64,000 nucleotides of DNA from Geotalea sp. SG265 (lineage in GTDB: Bacteria > Desulfobacterota > Desulfuromonadia > Geobacterales > Geobacteraceae). The stretch covers positions 55,741-119,740 of the forward strand of contig NZ_JAKZFT010000013.1 in the NCBI RefSeq assembly GCF_022808985.1, in the 5' to 3' direction. A model generated the notes under the pieces. The model worked only from the letters and a program-made list of their open reading frames with translations. It searched no databases and was not told where the DNA came from. Each line of letters begins with the position of its first letter. The stretch's first letter is position 1. This document shows positions 46,896 through 56,321 of the stretch, in pieces. The position numbers were made by a program, and so were the translations under genes.

Positions 46896-47864
46896 ATGAT
46901 CAAGCACCCCCTGTGCAAATATACTGCTTTTGTGGCCCTGATCCTCATCATCCCCTTTGTGCTGAAGGGGAGCTACCTGATCAATGTCATGGTCTTCGTC
47001 GGCATCAACACCATGCTGGCCATCGCCTTAAACCTGCTGCTGGGCTATGCGGGGCAGATTTCCCTCGGGCATGCCGCTTTCTTCGGCTTGGGCGCCTATC
47101 TTTCCGGCGTCCTCACCGCCACCCACGGCATGAATCCCTGGCTGGTGATGGTCGCGGCCGCTGTCGGCGTCGGTCTCCTGGCCTTTGTCATAGGATTCCC
47201 CATCCTCAGGCTTAAAGGACATTACCTGGCCATGGCCACCCTCGGCTTCGGCATCATCGTCTATATCGTCTTCAACGAAACGGTCGATATCACCGGAGGA
47301 CCTTCCGGCCTGTCAGGCATACCCAATCTCAAACTGGGACCGGTGGCCTTCGATTCCGACCTGAAGAATTACTACCTGGTCTGGATCGTTACGCTGCTCG
47401 TGGTGCTTTTGGCGGTAAATCTTGCCGATTCCCGCATCGGGCGCTCCCTGCGGGCAATCCACGACTCTGAAGTCGCCGCCCGGGTAATGGGGGTCAATGC
47501 CCGCCTGCTCAAGGTGCAGATTTTCGCCCTTTCCGCCGTTATTTCTTCCCTTGCCGGCAGTCTCTATGCCCATACCATGGCCTTTGTCGCTCCAGCATCC
47601 TTTGGCTTCAATTTTTCCGTTGAGCTTCTGACCATGGTGGTGATCGGAGGTCTCGGCAGCATCTATGGCTCCTTCCTCGGCGCGCTTCTGCTGACGCTGC
47701 TTCCCGAGTTTCTTCGCTTTCTCCACGATTACGACATCGTCTTCTATGGTCTGCTGCTCATGGTAATGATAATGTTCATGCCCGGCGGGCTGGTTCGCGG
47801 CATTCCGGCGCTTTTGCGCAGAATGATGACCGGACGGAAGAAAGGAGAGACCGTCGATGCTTGA
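46896..47864 (+). CDS. livM: branched-chain-type ABC transporter permease LivM
   Basis: The 322-residue membrane protein has the LivM signature (LNLLLGYAGQISLGHAAFFGLGAYLS, GHYLAMATLGFGIIVY, GGLGSIYGSFLGALLL) and eight to ten helices. It starts two bases after livH stops and overlaps livG by 8 bases. It pairs with LivH. Confidence 0.9.
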   Translation: MIKHPLCKYTAFVALILIIPFVLKGSYLINVMVFVGINTMLAIALNLLLGYAGQISLGHAAFFGLGAYLSGVLTATHGMNPWLVMVAAAVGVGLLAFVIGFPILRLKGHYLAMATLGFGIIVYIVFNETVDITGGPSGLSGIPNLKLGPVAFDSDLKNYYLVWIVTLLVVLLAVNLADSRIGRSLRAIHDSEVAARVMGVNARLLKVQIFALSAVISSLAGSLYAHTMAFVAPASFGFNFSVELLTMVVIGGLGSIYGSFLGALLLTLLPEFLRFLHDYDIVFYGLLLMVMIMFMPGGLVRGIPALLRRMMTGRKKGETVDA

Positions 47865-48612
47865 GGTGAGGGGAGTCAGACAGGTTTTCGGCGGGGTAAC
47901 CGCCCTGGACGATGTCTCGTTCCGCGTCAACCGCGGCGAGATCACCGGCGTCATCGGCCCCAACGGGGCAGGGAAGACCACGCTCTTCAATATCATCACC
48001 GGCATTTACTCCCGTACCGCCGGTGCCGTCTTCCTCGAAGCCCGGGACATTTCCGGCCTGCCCGCTGAGCGGCTAGCCTCACTGGGAATGGTACGCACCT
48101 TTCAGAACATCGAGCTCTTCTCCCACATGACCGTCTTGGAAAACGTCATGGTCGGCCTCCATGCCCGCAGCAAAAGCGGCATGCTCGCCTGTGCCCTGAA
48201 GATGCCCTGGACAGTGGCCGAAGAACGGAGGATCCGCACGGAGGCCATGGCATGGCTGGAATTCGTCGGCATCGCCGACCTGGCCCAGGTGGAAGCCGGC
48301 AACCTTCCCTTCGGCAAGGGACGACTGTTGGAACTGGCCCGGGCCATGGCTTGTGAGCCGCGCATACTCCTCATGGACGAGCCTGCCGCGGGATTGAACA
48401 GCCAGGAAACCCTGGGGCTGGCCCGGCTGATCCGGGCGGTTCGGGAAAAAGGGGTGTCGGTGGTACTGGTGGAGCACGACATGGAACTGGTCATGGACAT
48501 CTGCGACAGGATCATCGTCCTCAACCTGGGGAGAAAACTGGCCGAAGGGACCCCGCGGCAGATACAGGAGAATCCGGAGGTCATCTCCGCCTACCTCGGG
48601 GAGGAGCTTTAG
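47857..48612 (+). CDS. livG: branched-chain-type ABC transporter ATPase LivG
   Basis: The 251-residue ATPase has Walker A GPNGAGKT, the Q-loop in RTFQNIELF, a signature region reading LPFGKGRLLELARA in place of the usual LSGGQ-type sequence, Walker B RILLMDEPAAGL and the switch histidine VEHD. The GMVRTFQNIELF segment is typical of LivG. The signature variant (FGKGR) is common in LivG proteins. Overlaps livM and precedes livF by 2 bases. Confidence 0.92.
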   Translation: MLEVRGVRQVFGGVTALDDVSFRVNRGEITGVIGPNGAGKTTLFNIITGIYSRTAGAVFLEARDISGLPAERLASLGMVRTFQNIELFSHMTVLENVMVGLHARSKSGMLACALKMPWTVAEERRIRTEAMAWLEFVGIADLAQVEAGNLPFGKGRLLELARAMACEPRILLMDEPAAGLNSQETLGLARLIRAVREKGVSVVLVEHDMELVMDICDRIIVLNLGRKLAEGTPRQIQENPEVISAYLGEEL

Positions 48613-48614
48613 CC

Positions 48615-49358
48615 ATGCTGCGACTGAAGAACGTCAATACCTTCTATGGCAAGGTCCATGCCCTAAAGAACGTTTCCCTGCACCTGGAAAAAGGAGAGAT
48701 CGTTACCCTCATCGGCGCCAACGGGGCAGGGAAGACGACCATCCTCAACACCATCTCCGGAGTCACTCCCGCAGCTGCAGGAGAGATCCTATTCGAACGG
48801 GAGCTGGTGCAGGCATTGTCTCCCGATCGCATCGTCAGGACCGGCATTGCCCAGGTTCCCGAAGGGCGCCAGGTCTTCAAGCCCCTATCCGTGGAGGACA
48901 ACCTGGAATTGGGGGCCTATCTCCGCTACCGGCAAAGGGAGGCGAAAAGCCGCATCCAACAGGATAAGCAGGAGGTATTCAGCCTGTTTCCGCGGCTGGA
49001 GGAGCGGCGCAAGCAGTCAGCAGGAACGCTATCAGGGGGGGAACAGCAGATGCTGGCCATCGGTCGGGCCATGATGACGCGACCGAAGCTGATGCTCCTT
49101 GACGAGCCCTCCATGGGGTTGGCGCCACTGGTGGTCCAGGAGATTTTCAGGGTCATCGACAACCTGCGTAAACAGCATGGGACGACAATACTCCTGGTGG
49201 AGCAGAACGCCAAGGCAGCGCTCAATCTGGCCGACCGGGGGTATGTGCTGGAAACTGGTAAAGTAATACTTGAGGGATTGTCATCGAACCTCTTGGAAAA
49301 TAAAGATGTGCAACGTGCTTACCTGGGCAGGGAAAAGAAAGAGCTCTGGGAAAGGTAA
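48615..49358 (+). CDS. livF: branched-chain-type ABC transporter ATPase LivF
   Basis: The 247-residue ATPase has Walker [22 protein letters not shown] (the LivF Q-loop region), signature [14 protein letters not shown], Walker [15 protein letters not shown] and VEQNA. With LivG it energises the LivHM channel. The end comes 16 bases before the second phenylacetate-CoA ligase, so the operon continues. Confidence 0.93.
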   Translation: MLRLKNVNTFYGKVHALKNVSLHLEKGEIVTLIGANGAGKTTILNTISGVTPAAAGEILFERELVQALSPDRIVRTGIAQVPEGRQVFKPLSVEDNLELGAYLRYRQREAKSRIQQDKQEVFSLFPRLEERRKQSAGTLSGGEQQMLAIGRAMMTRPKLMLLDEPSMGLAPLVVQEIFRVIDNLRKQHGTTILLVEQNAKAALNLADRGYVLETGKVILEGLSSNLLENKDVQRAYLGREKKELWER

Positions 49359-49374
49359 TCTTGCTGGGGGAATT

Positions 49375-50679
49375 ATGGAACTGATCTGGGACCCGACATA
49401 CGAGTGCATGGAGCGGGAAGAAATCGAGCAGTTGCAGCTGGAGCGGCTGCAGGCCACCTTGAACCGCGCCTACAAGAATGTGAGCTGTTATCGCAACAAG
49501 TTCAACGAGCTGGGTATAGTCCCCGAGGATATCCGCTCCCTGGCCGATCTCGCCAGGCTTCCCTTTACCACCAAGGAAGACCTGCGGTTGAACTATCCCT
49601 ACGGCATGTTCGCCGTGCCCCTTCGGGAAGTAGTGCGAATCCATTCATCCTCGGGAACCACCGGCAAACCTACCGTCGTCGGTTACACCAAACATGATCT
49701 CCAGACCTGGTCAGGACTGGTGGCCCGGTTCATGACCGCTGCCGGCGTGACCCACGACGACGTGGTACAGATTGCCTTCGGCTATGGGCTTTTTACCGGC
49801 GCCTTCGGGCTCCACTACGGTTCCGAGACCATCGGTGCCAGCGTCATTCCCATGAGCTCGGGGAACACAGAAAAGCAGATCATGATCATGCAGGATTACA
49901 AATCCACCGCCCTGGTCTGTACGCCCACGTATGCGATTACCCTGGCTGACAAGATGGAGCGGATGGGGGTTGATCCGAACTCCCTCTCATTAAAAGTTGG
50001 CCTTTTCGGCGGGGAGCCCTGGTCGGAAAGCATGCGCAAGGAAATTGAAACGCGGCTCGGATTGAGTGCTACCGATAATTATGGCCTCTCCGAGGTGATC
50101 GGCCCCGGTGTCGCCGGTGAGTGTCCGCATAAATGCGGCATGCACATCTTCGAGGATGCTTTCATTGCCGAGATTATCGACCCGGAAACCTGCCAGGTGC
50201 TGCCGCCGGGGAGCGTCGGCGAACTGGTGCTGACGACCCTGACCAAGGAAGCACTTCCCATGATCCGCTACCGCACCCGTGACATAACCTCCCTGGACTA
50301 CAGCAAATGCGCCTGCGGCCGGACGCTGGTACGGATGAAGAAAACCATGGGGCGCAGCGACGACATGCTCATCATTAAGGGGGTCAACGTCTTTCCATCC
50401 CAGATCGAAGAAGTGCTCTTTGCCATCGAGGGGTGCCAGCCACATTACCAACTGGTGGTAGACCGGGTCGGCGCCATGGACGACCTGGAGGTGCGCATCG
50501 AGGTCACGGAAAACATCTTCTTCGACGAGATGAAAAGGCAGCGTGCTTTCCTGGAGATGGTGGAGAAAAAGATCGCCTCCATGCTCGGCGTCGGAGCAAC
50601 GGTCAAGCTGGTGGAACCGAACAGCATTCCACGGCAGGAAGGCAAAGCCAGCCGGGTCATCGACAAGCGAAAAATCTGA
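49375..50679 (+). CDS. phenylacetate--CoA ligase (second copy)
   Basis: This 434-residue paralog of the ligase at 42958 has [42 protein letters not shown] and [20 protein letters not shown], all PaaK hallmarks. The two copies have the same length but differ at many sites, so they are probably specialised for different aryl acids rather than a fresh duplication. ATG 49375 follows CTGGGGG. It is the last gene of the long operon. Confidence 0.9.
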   Translation: MELIWDPTYECMEREEIEQLQLERLQATLNRAYKNVSCYRNKFNELGIVPEDIRSLADLARLPFTTKEDLRLNYPYGMFAVPLREVVRIHSSSGTTGKPTVVGYTKHDLQTWSGLVARFMTAAGVTHDDVVQIAFGYGLFTGAFGLHYGSETIGASVIPMSSGNTEKQIMIMQDYKSTALVCTPTYAITLADKMERMGVDPNSLSLKVGLFGGEPWSESMRKEIETRLGLSATDNYGLSEVIGPGVAGECPHKCGMHIFEDAFIAEIIDPETCQVLPPGSVGELVLTTLTKEALPMIRYRTRDITSLDYSKCACGRTLVRMKKTMGRSDDMLIIKGVNVFPSQIEEVLFAIEGCQPHYQLVVDRVGAMDDLEVRIEVTENIFFDEMKRQRAFLEMVEKKIASMLGVGATVKLVEPNSIPRQEGKASRVIDKRKI

Positions 50680-50991
50680 ACCGGCTCTGTCAATTAGCTA
50701 CTAAAGTAAGTCCAGAAGCGGCTTTGCAAGGCAAACTTCCAAATTTGCCCTGTAGGGCCGTTTTTCTTTTCCGCCCATGGGGAAGCCTGAACCGATTTGA
50801 AGAGCATTTTGGGCAGACTGCCCCAAACTGACCACTTATGTCCGATAAGATATATTATGTAAAGTACGATATATGATTGAGGTTTCTTGTCCGTTCGAGT
50901 GTGTGTGTTATCAATTTAAGCAAAAGTGGACAAGAAAAAAAGCCCGTGCAGAAAATCTGCAGGGCTTTCAGGGCTTGCGGTTGCTTTGGCT
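50680..50991. other. 312-base intergenic region between the aryl-CoA operon and carbonic anhydrase
   Basis: No reading frame here is convincing. It holds a weak plus-strand hairpin at 50747-50758 followed by TTTTTCTTTT, the likely end of the operon; a second hairpin at 50807-50830 without a T-run; an AT-rich stretch with a repeated ATATAT near 50850-50875; and the minus-strand terminator at 50934-50966. Confidence 0.6.
50934..50966 (-). terminator. Rho-independent terminator of carbonic anhydrase
   Basis: On the minus strand a 10-bp stem with one bulged base (50957-50966 with 50941-50951) is followed by seven T residues, 26 bases after the carbonic anhydrase stop. Confidence 0.8.
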
Positions 50992-51684
50992 CTATTTGAG
51001 CAGTGTTATCTTGCCGTCGTCCAGATCATACTTGGCGGCAACAATCTTGACCTTGCTTTCGGCAACCAGGTGCTCGATGACTTTGGATTGTTTGGTCAAG
51101 GCGGCGGCAACTAGTTTCACGTTGTCGTCTATGGCGGTTTCCACCAGTTCCGGTTTTGATTTGCGGGCAGATTCCTTCCTGGCCTGTTGCACTGCCGGAG
51201 TTATGGCACGGACAATCGAGCCCAGATTTCCTTCTGCTTTGCCTTTTGCCTCAACCGCAGCGGTTACTGCACCACAGCGTTCATGGCCAAGAACCATGAT
51301 CAGCGGTGACCCCAGGTGTTCCGCTCCGTATTCGATGCTCCCCAGGATAGCCGGATCGGCAACGTTTCCGGCAACGCGGACGACGAATATCTCCCCGAGT
51401 CCCTTATCGAAAATTATTTCCGGCGGCACGCGCGAATCGGAGCAGGAAAGAATGATGGCATATGGTTTCTGATGCTTGGCCAGGCTTTCACGGGTGGTCA
51501 GGTCGCACAGTTTATGCCCGGTCATCTGATTGGAAACATAGCGCTGATTGCCATCCAGCAGGCTCTTCAACGCCTCGTCGGCAGTCATGGTGCCTTGGCT
51601 GTCGGCGCCAATGACAAGCGTTCCGGTCAGTGCAATCGTAACAACAGCGATCCAGATTACTTTCAACAACCTCCCTTTATCCAT
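50992..51684 (-). CDS. beta-class carbonic anhydrase, exported
   Basis: The enzyme interconverts CO2 and bicarbonate. The 230-residue product has the zinc ligands C81, H134 and C137 with D83 in SCSDSRVPPE and GHERCGAV, as in beta carbonic anhydrases. An N-terminal hydrophobic stretch (residues 8-26, ending in GADS) looks like a signal peptide or anchor, so it probably acts in the periplasm. GGAGG lies upstream of the ATG. Confidence 0.93.
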   Translation of the reverse strand: MDKGRLLKVIWIAVVTIALTGTLVIGADSQGTMTADEALKSLLDGNQRYVSNQMTGHKLCDLTTRESLAKHQKPYAIILSCSDSRVPPEIIFDKGLGEIFVVRVAGNVADPAILGSIEYGAEHLGSPLIMVLGHERCGAVTAAVEAKGKAEGNLGSIVRAITPAVQQARKESARKSKPELVETAIDDNVKLVAAALTKQSKVIEHLVAESKVKIVAAKYDLDDGKITLLK

Positions 51685-51750
51685 GGGAACCCTCCTGAAG
51701 ATTTTCTCCAGAAAGTAGCATTAAAATATTTGAAAGAAAATAAATTTAAT

Positions 51751-52446
51751 TTAACGCCGGTTTCCCAGCAGGCGCAGCAGCATGAGAAAGAGGTTGATGA
51801 AGTCCAGATAGAGAGTAAGTGCGCCGAGGATGGCCGGCTTGCGCCCATGTGCACCGCCTGCGGCCATGGCCTTTATTTTCCAGGTGTCGTAGGCTGTCAG
51901 GCCGGTAAAAACGATGACGCCGATGGCGGAAATGATCCACGACGCGGCGCTGCTCTTGGTGAAGATATTGACCACCGAAGCGATGACGATGCCGATCAGC
52001 CCCATGAAAAGGAAGCTCCCCCAACCGCTCAGATCCCGTTTCGTCACAGTCCCATAGATGCTCATGGTACCGAAGGTGGCGGCGGTGATAACAAACGTCG
52101 AGCCGATTGATTCGGCGGTATAGACGGCGAAGATGGCGGACATGGTGACGCCGTTCAGGGCGGCATAGAGCAGGAAAAGGCCCGATGCGGCAGCGGAGCT
52201 CAGCCGGTTGATGGCGCCGGAGATGGCTACGACCAGACCCAGCTCGCCCAGGATGAGGGCGTAGAATACCAGACGGTTGCCGAAGATGACGTTGAGCATG
52301 GCCGGCGAAGAGATGGTGAAAACGGCCAGCAGTGCGGTAACGAAAAGTCCGCCGGCCATCCAGGCATAAACCTGCCTGATGAGGGTATTCTGGGCGATGG
52401 CGACCTGGTCGGCGGTGCGTGGATAATTGATGTTGAAGTCTTCCAT
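51751..52446 (-). CDS. Bax inhibitor-1/YccA family membrane protein
   Basis: The 231-residue protein has seven membrane helices and BI-1 family motifs (NTLIRQVYAWMAGGL, AALNGVTMSAIF, YDTWKIKAMA, LYLDFINLFLMLLRLLG). Members are YccA-like membrane proteins, some of them pH-sensitive calcium leak channels; the bacterial role is not settled. ATG 52446 is chosen for the AAAGGAG site; the longer frame to 52521 has no site and no family match. Confidence 0.9.
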   Translation of the reverse strand: MEDFNINYPRTADQVAIAQNTLIRQVYAWMAGGLFVTALLAVFTISSPAMLNVIFGNRLVFYALILGELGLVVAISGAINRLSSAAASGLFLLYAALNGVTMSAIFAVYTAESIGSTFVITAATFGTMSIYGTVTKRDLSGWGSFLFMGLIGIVIASVVNIFTKSSAASWIISAIGVIVFTGLTAYDTWKIKAMAAGGAHGRKPAILGALTLYLDFINLFLMLLRLLGNRR

Positions 52447-52489
52447 GTTCGAGCTCCTTTCCTGTTGTATGTGCTGAATAAAGTGATGA

Positions 52490-52990
52490 TTACTCACCCA
52501 TGGCGGCGCCGCGCATGGCACCAGGGGGTCTGATAAACGCCGAGAAACGCTCCTGCAGGCGTTCGGCCTGCTCTACATGCCCGGTGCTCCGCAGGATCTC
52601 AATGACACATTCCGCCGTGCAGAGGCAGGATTCCTTCTGATTCTTTCTCAGGTTGTAGCGCGACAGACCGTCCGGTTTGAGACTGATCCGCCTGACCTTG
52701 CGCAGGTATGGGCTTTGCTGGTGGATTTTGCGGGCCTGGTTCCAGGTGCCGTCGATGAAAATGAAGCGGGAGATGCGGGACAGGTCACCATTACTATCTT
52801 CAACTTCGACCGGCCCGGGATAGACCAGCGCCACCCCTCCCCTTTCGATCTCCTCCACCAGCCCGGCTGGCGGATTGATCCGATCCCAGCGCACCACTTC
52901 CGCAGCATCCCCCATAACCTCCATAACGAGGCGCCCCGTATTGGAGCGCTTGCCTAGTTCCCTGAAATGGGTCAAAAGGGTTATCTTCAT
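52490..52990 (-). CDS. DTW-domain protein (tRNA acp3U transferase TapT family), short N-terminus
   Basis: The 166-residue protein has RSNTGRL, the DGTW signature (residues near 85) followed by NQARKI, and CTAECVIEIL as in TapT/DTWD, which transfer an aminocarboxypropyl group from SAM to tRNA uridine 47. TapT of E. coli carries an additional N-terminal zinc knuckle (CxxC...CLC); here the protein starts directly at the first beta strand and upstream codons offer no such cysteines. The start ATG 52990 has no good ribosome site, so the true start is uncertain. Confidence 0.8.
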   Translation of the reverse strand: MKITLLTHFRELGKRSNTGRLVMEVMGDAAEVVRWDRINPPAGLVEEIERGGVALVYPGPVEVEDSNGDLSRISRFIFIDGTWNQARKIHQQSPYLRKVRRISLKPDGLSRYNLRKNQKESCLCTAECVIEILRSTGHVEQAERLQERFSAFIRPPGAMRGAAMGE

Positions 52991-53060
52991 TATCTGGAAA
53001 GTATCATGGATTACAGGATTCAACAAGGGTATCGACACAGTGACCGGGCAACGTACAACC

Positions 53061-54386
53061 TTAACGGGCGCGTCGGGAGCGATGAACCCGGGACTGAGCT
53101 GCACTGGGACGTGCCTCCTTTGCTGAATGGCCTGTGGCCGGTTGTGCCGCCTGTTTTATCTGGGGCGCAGCAGTGGTCTTGGCCGGCTGCTTTGTCCTCG
53201 GCTGTTTCCTGACCTGTGGCGTTCTCGGCGGCCGGGCGAATTCCGCATCCTGTCGAGGTGCCGGCACGTTATAATCGAAGCCTTCCACCAGCCGACGCTC
53301 CAATGGGGCTCCGAGGGTCTTTTCTATGGTGCGCACCATTGCCGCATCATCCGCCGTTACCAGTGTGAAGGCGTCGCCGGTTCTGGAAGCCCGGCCGGTG
53401 CGGCCGATGCGATGGATGTAGGTTTCGGCCTTGTCGGTGATATCGTAATTGACCACATGGGAGACCTGGCTGACGTCGATGCCGCGGGCAGCGATATCTG
53501 TGGCGACCAGTATCTGGAACGAGCCATCACGAAAGCCCTCCAGTGCAGCCTGCCGCCGGTTCTGGGAAAGATTGCCCTGGAGCGATGCGGCCCTGTAGCC
53601 CGCTTTTTCCAGTTGCTCGCCGACACGTTTTGCCCGGTGTTTCGTCCGGGTAAAGACCAGCACCGACTGCTTGTCCGTGTGGCGCAGCAGCTCCAGGAGC
53701 AAAGGGGTCTTGAGGTGCTGCGCAACCGGATAAATGGCATGGCTTACCGTCACCGGCGGTGCCGTCGTGCCGACCTGCACCGTTACCGGATTGTGCAGGA
53801 TATCCGCGGCCAGACGCTTGATGTCGGGGGGCATGGTTGCCGAAAAAAGCAAGGTCTGCCGCTTGCTCGGCAGTTGCCCAAGGATGCGCCGAATATCGGG
53901 AAGAAAGCCCATGTCGAACATCTGGTCGGCCTCATCCAGAACCAGTACCTCAAGATTGGCCAGATCGATGGTTTTCTGCCCCATGTGGTCCAGAAGCCGC
54001 CCGGGACAGGCAACAACGATATCGACCCCGTTGCGCAGCTTCTGTATCTGCGGTTTGATGTTGACACCGCCGTACACGGTGGCGCTCCGCAGGCGGGTCT
54101 GTTTCCCTAGCACGGCAATGCTCTCGTTGATCTGCTCGGCCAGTTCGCGAGTCGGCGCGATGATCAGGGCTCGGATCTTCCCTTGTGGCCCCTTAACAAG
54201 CCGCTGCAGGATCGGCAGCACGAAGGCGGCTGTCTTACCGGTGCCGGTCTGGGCCAGCCCCATGACGTCGCTTCCTTTCATGACGGCAGGTATGCCCTGG
54301 GCCTGGATCGGCGTCGGCGTCACATAGCCTGCCTCCTTTACTGCGGCACTGATCGACGGGTGAAAATTGAAAGACTGAAAATGCAT
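53061..54386 (-). CDS. DEAD-box RNA helicase, RhlE-like
   Basis: The 441-residue helicase has Q-motif FNFHPSISAAVKEAG with TPTPIQAQ, Walker A AQTGTGKT (45-52), DEAD (VLDEADQMFD), SAT, and C-terminal motifs ATDIAARGID and HRIGRTGRA, ending in a basic Pro/Lys/Arg/Gln-rich tail that may bind RNA. Length and N-terminus match RhlE. ATG 54386 follows AAGGA. A cold-shock protein gene lies 75 bases upstream with its own terminator, a frequent association in cold adaptation. Confidence 0.93.
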   Translation of the reverse strand: MHFQSFNFHPSISAAVKEAGYVTPTPIQAQGIPAVMKGSDVMGLAQTGTGKTAAFVLPILQRLVKGPQGKIRALIIAPTRELAEQINESIAVLGKQTRLRSATVYGGVNIKPQIQKLRNGVDIVVACPGRLLDHMGQKTIDLANLEVLVLDEADQMFDMGFLPDIRRILGQLPSKRQTLLFSATMPPDIKRLAADILHNPVTVQVGTTAPPVTVSHAIYPVAQHLKTPLLLELLRHTDKQSVLVFTRTKHRAKRVGEQLEKAGYRAASLQGNLSQNRRQAALEGFRDGSFQILVATDIAARGIDVSQVSHVVNYDITDKAETYIHRIGRTGRASRTGDAFTLVTADDAAMVRTIEKTLGAPLERRLVEGFDYNVPAPRQDAEFARPPRTPQVRKQPRTKQPAKTTAAPQIKQAAQPATGHSAKEARPSAAQSRVHRSRRAR

Positions 54387-54402
54387 ATAAATCCTTTTTT
54401 CC

Positions 54403-54432
54403 AAAAAAAAAGCCGCGGATTTCTCCGAGGCT
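54403..54432 (-). terminator. Rho-independent terminator of the cold-shock gene
   Basis: On the minus strand a 9-bp stem with one mismatch (54424-54432 with 54411-54419) and GAAA loop is followed by nine T residues, just before the helicase start codon. Confidence 0.85.
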
Positions 54433-54460
54433 TTTTCTGCGTTAACGAAGTACTGATGCG

Positions 54461-54661
54461 TTAAATTCTGGTGACGTTTGCTGCCTGAAGGCCTTTCGGA
54501 CCTTTGGTGACTTCAAACTGAACCCTATCGCCTTCAGTAAGGGACTTGAATCCGTCGCCGGTGATAGCGGAAAAGTGGCAGAATACGTCTTCGCCATTTT
54601 CCTGCTCAAGAAACCCAAAACCCTTGCTGTCGTTAAACCATTTTACTGTTCCGGTTACCAT
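54461..54661 (-). CDS. cold-shock-domain protein, Csp family
   Basis: The 66-residue OB-fold protein has RNP1 KGFGFLEQ and RNP2 DVFCHFSAI and ends GLQAANV, as in CspA-type single-stranded nucleic-acid chaperones. A ribosome site (GGAGAA) precedes the ATG. A leader of about 70-100 bases with a hairpin lies upstream, as is usual for csp genes. Confidence 0.95.
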   Translation of the reverse strand: MVTGTVKWFNDSKGFGFLEQENGEDVFCHFSAITGDGFKSLTEGDRVQFEVTKGPKGLQAANVTRI

Positions 54662-54701
54662 TCGTTACTTTTCTCCGATTTCTTTACTGCTTGATATTGT
54701 T

Positions 54702-54756
54702 GTCCGGCACAATCCGGACCAAAGGTACCTTAACAGCATTGTTCGTACCGAGTCAA
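54702..54756 (-). promoter_or_regulatory. csp leader hairpin and candidate promoter
   Basis: On the minus strand TTGACT (54751-54756) lies 17 bases from a poor -10 (TTAAGG, 54728-54733), followed by a 6-bp perfect hairpin (54714-54719 with 54702-54707) in the transcribed leader. The promoter is tentative; the hairpin is clear. Confidence 0.45.
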
Positions 54757-54812
54757 GCTAAATAAAAAATTTCTCAATTTTTTTTGCCGATGCAAATGGC
54801 CGGCAAGGAACG

Positions 54813-55103
54813 CTACATGACGCCGGTCATGAGATTGACCGCCTTATCGGCGATCAGCGGTTCGGTTGCCTTGACATAGGCCTGGAAATGGGACGAGTTC
54901 ATGTGGCGCTCAAGAGCCGCCATGTTTTCCCAGTTTTCATAAAAGATAAAAACGGCTGGGTCATTATTGTCCCGGTGCAGCCGGTACTCGATGCAGCCCT
55001 GCTCCTGGCGGGTCGGGGCGACCAGCTTGATCAGCTCCGCCTCTAATGCCTCGATGGATTCCTTTTTTGCCGTTACCTTGGCAATGACGGTCAGCTTCGC
55101 CAT
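54813..55103 (-). CDS. antibiotic biosynthesis monooxygenase (ABM)-fold protein
   Basis: The 96-residue protein has the dimeric ferredoxin-like ABM pattern: LTVIAKVTAKKESIEALEAELIKLV, QEQGCIEYRLHRD and FIFYENWENMAALERHMNSSHF. Members include YgiN-like quinol monooxygenases that need no cofactor and many of unknown role. ATG 55103 follows GAGAAGGAG. It stands alone; no quinone or polyketide gene is near. Confidence 0.9.
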   Translation of the reverse strand: MAKLTVIAKVTAKKESIEALEAELIKLVAPTRQEQGCIEYRLHRDNNDPAVFIFYENWENMAALERHMNSSHFQAYVKATEPLIADKAVNLMTGVM

Positions 55104-55289
55104 GATCACTCCTTCTCACCGATTGGGATGACGGTCAGTATACAGAATTCAGCGGTAAGTTCAACAGGATACCAGCGCGACATCCTCTCTTTCCTGAACA
55201 GCCTTCCTCTACCTGATTTCTGCAATAGGGCACCATCGTTCAGGTGTGCCCGCAGCGGCGCGCGGTATAATTTACACAGGAGAAACTTC

Positions 55290-55745
55290 GTGCGCGAGGG
55301 GAAAAAGCAACAATTGACGCTGCCGGAAGTGGTGACCCACATCCTCGAGGAATGCCGGATGGTTCTGCCGGGCATCCAGGCACTGTTCGGATTCCAGTTG
55401 ATTGCGGTATTCAACCAGGGATTTGCCGAAAAGCTGACGTCAATGGAGCAGTATCTTCACCTTGCCGCCATCGGGCTCGTCGCTATCGCGGTAGCGCTCG
55501 TAATGACACCGGCCGCATACCACCGCCAGTCCAGCCCCGAGGAGGCGACGGCTGATTTCATCACCATCTCAACACGGCTCCTGCTCTATTCCATGTTCCC
55601 CCTGATGCTGGGCATCTGTCTCGACTTCTACATCATCGCCACCGTCATAACCCGTCATCATGCGCTCAGTGCCCTATTAAGCGCGCTGCTGCTCAGTATC
55701 TTCTCTGCCCTGTGGTTCATGCTGCCGTGGCGGAAAAAGAACTGA
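55290..55745 (+). CDS. DUF6328-like membrane protein
   Basis: GTG 55290 is selected by ACAGGAGA 7 bases upstream, and a TATAAT box lies at 55266-55271 (its -35 is poor). The 151-residue protein has an amphipathic N-terminus (LPEVVTHILEECRMVLPGIQALFGFQLIAVF) and about four membrane helices. This matches a family of small membrane proteins often annotated DUF6328, function unknown. The longer frame from 55128 is unlikely because it crosses the promoter. Confidence 0.7.
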   Translation: MREGKKQQLTLPEVVTHILEECRMVLPGIQALFGFQLIAVFNQGFAEKLTSMEQYLHLAAIGLVAIAVALVMTPAAYHRQSSPEEATADFITISTRLLLYSMFPLMLGICLDFYIIATVITRHHALSALLSALLLSIFSALWFMLPWRKKN

Positions 55746-55775
55746 AAATCCATTGTCAGCAGTTCACTTGGCCCT

Positions 55776-56186
55776 TTACCGCGAAAACCGCCCCTTGATG
55801 AATTCCATCCCTTTCTCCATCCATCCCCCCTCCTGGACATTGCCGTCAGGGGTAAGTTTGTCCACGAAATCAGGCAGGTGACTGGACAGGTGCCCGGCGG
55901 CTTCGTCCTCGGAAACCCCTGCCTTGGCAGCAAGGTCCCTGACCTTGTCGTTACCAAGTCCTTCCCTGACCTGGTCCGGAGAAATGGGCTTGTTTTCTCC
56001 CCTGCCGACCCAGGAGGAGACGATGTCTCCCATCCCTTTCTGCTGGAACGAGCCGATCAGTCCCTGCAGTCCGCCCGATTCCCGGCCGGAAAACATCTCC
56101 ATCACGCCGCCTAGAAGTTTACCCTTTGCATCCAGACCACCAGTCAGACCACCCAGTTTACCGGTAATGTCATCCAGGATACCCAT
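55776..56186 (-). CDS. YidB-like (DUF937) protein
   Basis: The 136-residue soluble protein starts MGILDDITGKLGG, is glycine-rich early (GGLTGGLDAKGKLLGG) and has GRGENKPISPDQVREGLG with VRDLAAKAGVSEDEAAGHLSSHLPDFVDKLTPDG, the YidB/DUF937 signature. Function is unknown. ATG 56186 follows ACAGGAGG; the longer frame from 56228 lacks a site. Confidence 0.88.
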   Translation of the reverse strand: MGILDDITGKLGGLTGGLDAKGKLLGGVMEMFSGRESGGLQGLIGSFQQKGMGDIVSSWVGRGENKPISPDQVREGLGNDKVRDLAAKAGVSEDEAAGHLSSHLPDFVDKLTPDGNVQEGGWMEKGMEFIKGRFSR

Positions 56187-56321
56187 GATTGACCTCCTGT
56201 TCCGGTTTTGCAGGTTTTTTGGGAGCAATTGAGCCCAAGCAGGCTATAAGACAATTGAAACAGCAGTCGGTGATCTGTCAAACGGGAAGATGGGTGGGGG
56301 TTGCTGCAGGCAGACAGCCGG

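Noticed and set aside
50807..50830. Hairpin downstream of the second paaK as a terminator
   Set aside because: The stem has a bulge and no T-run follows; the weaker hairpin at 50747 with a T-run is better placed.
55106..55414. 102-residue minus-strand reading frame upstream of the ABM gene
   Set aside because: Overlaps the promoter and start of the divergent membrane protein gene and shows no domain or ribosome site.
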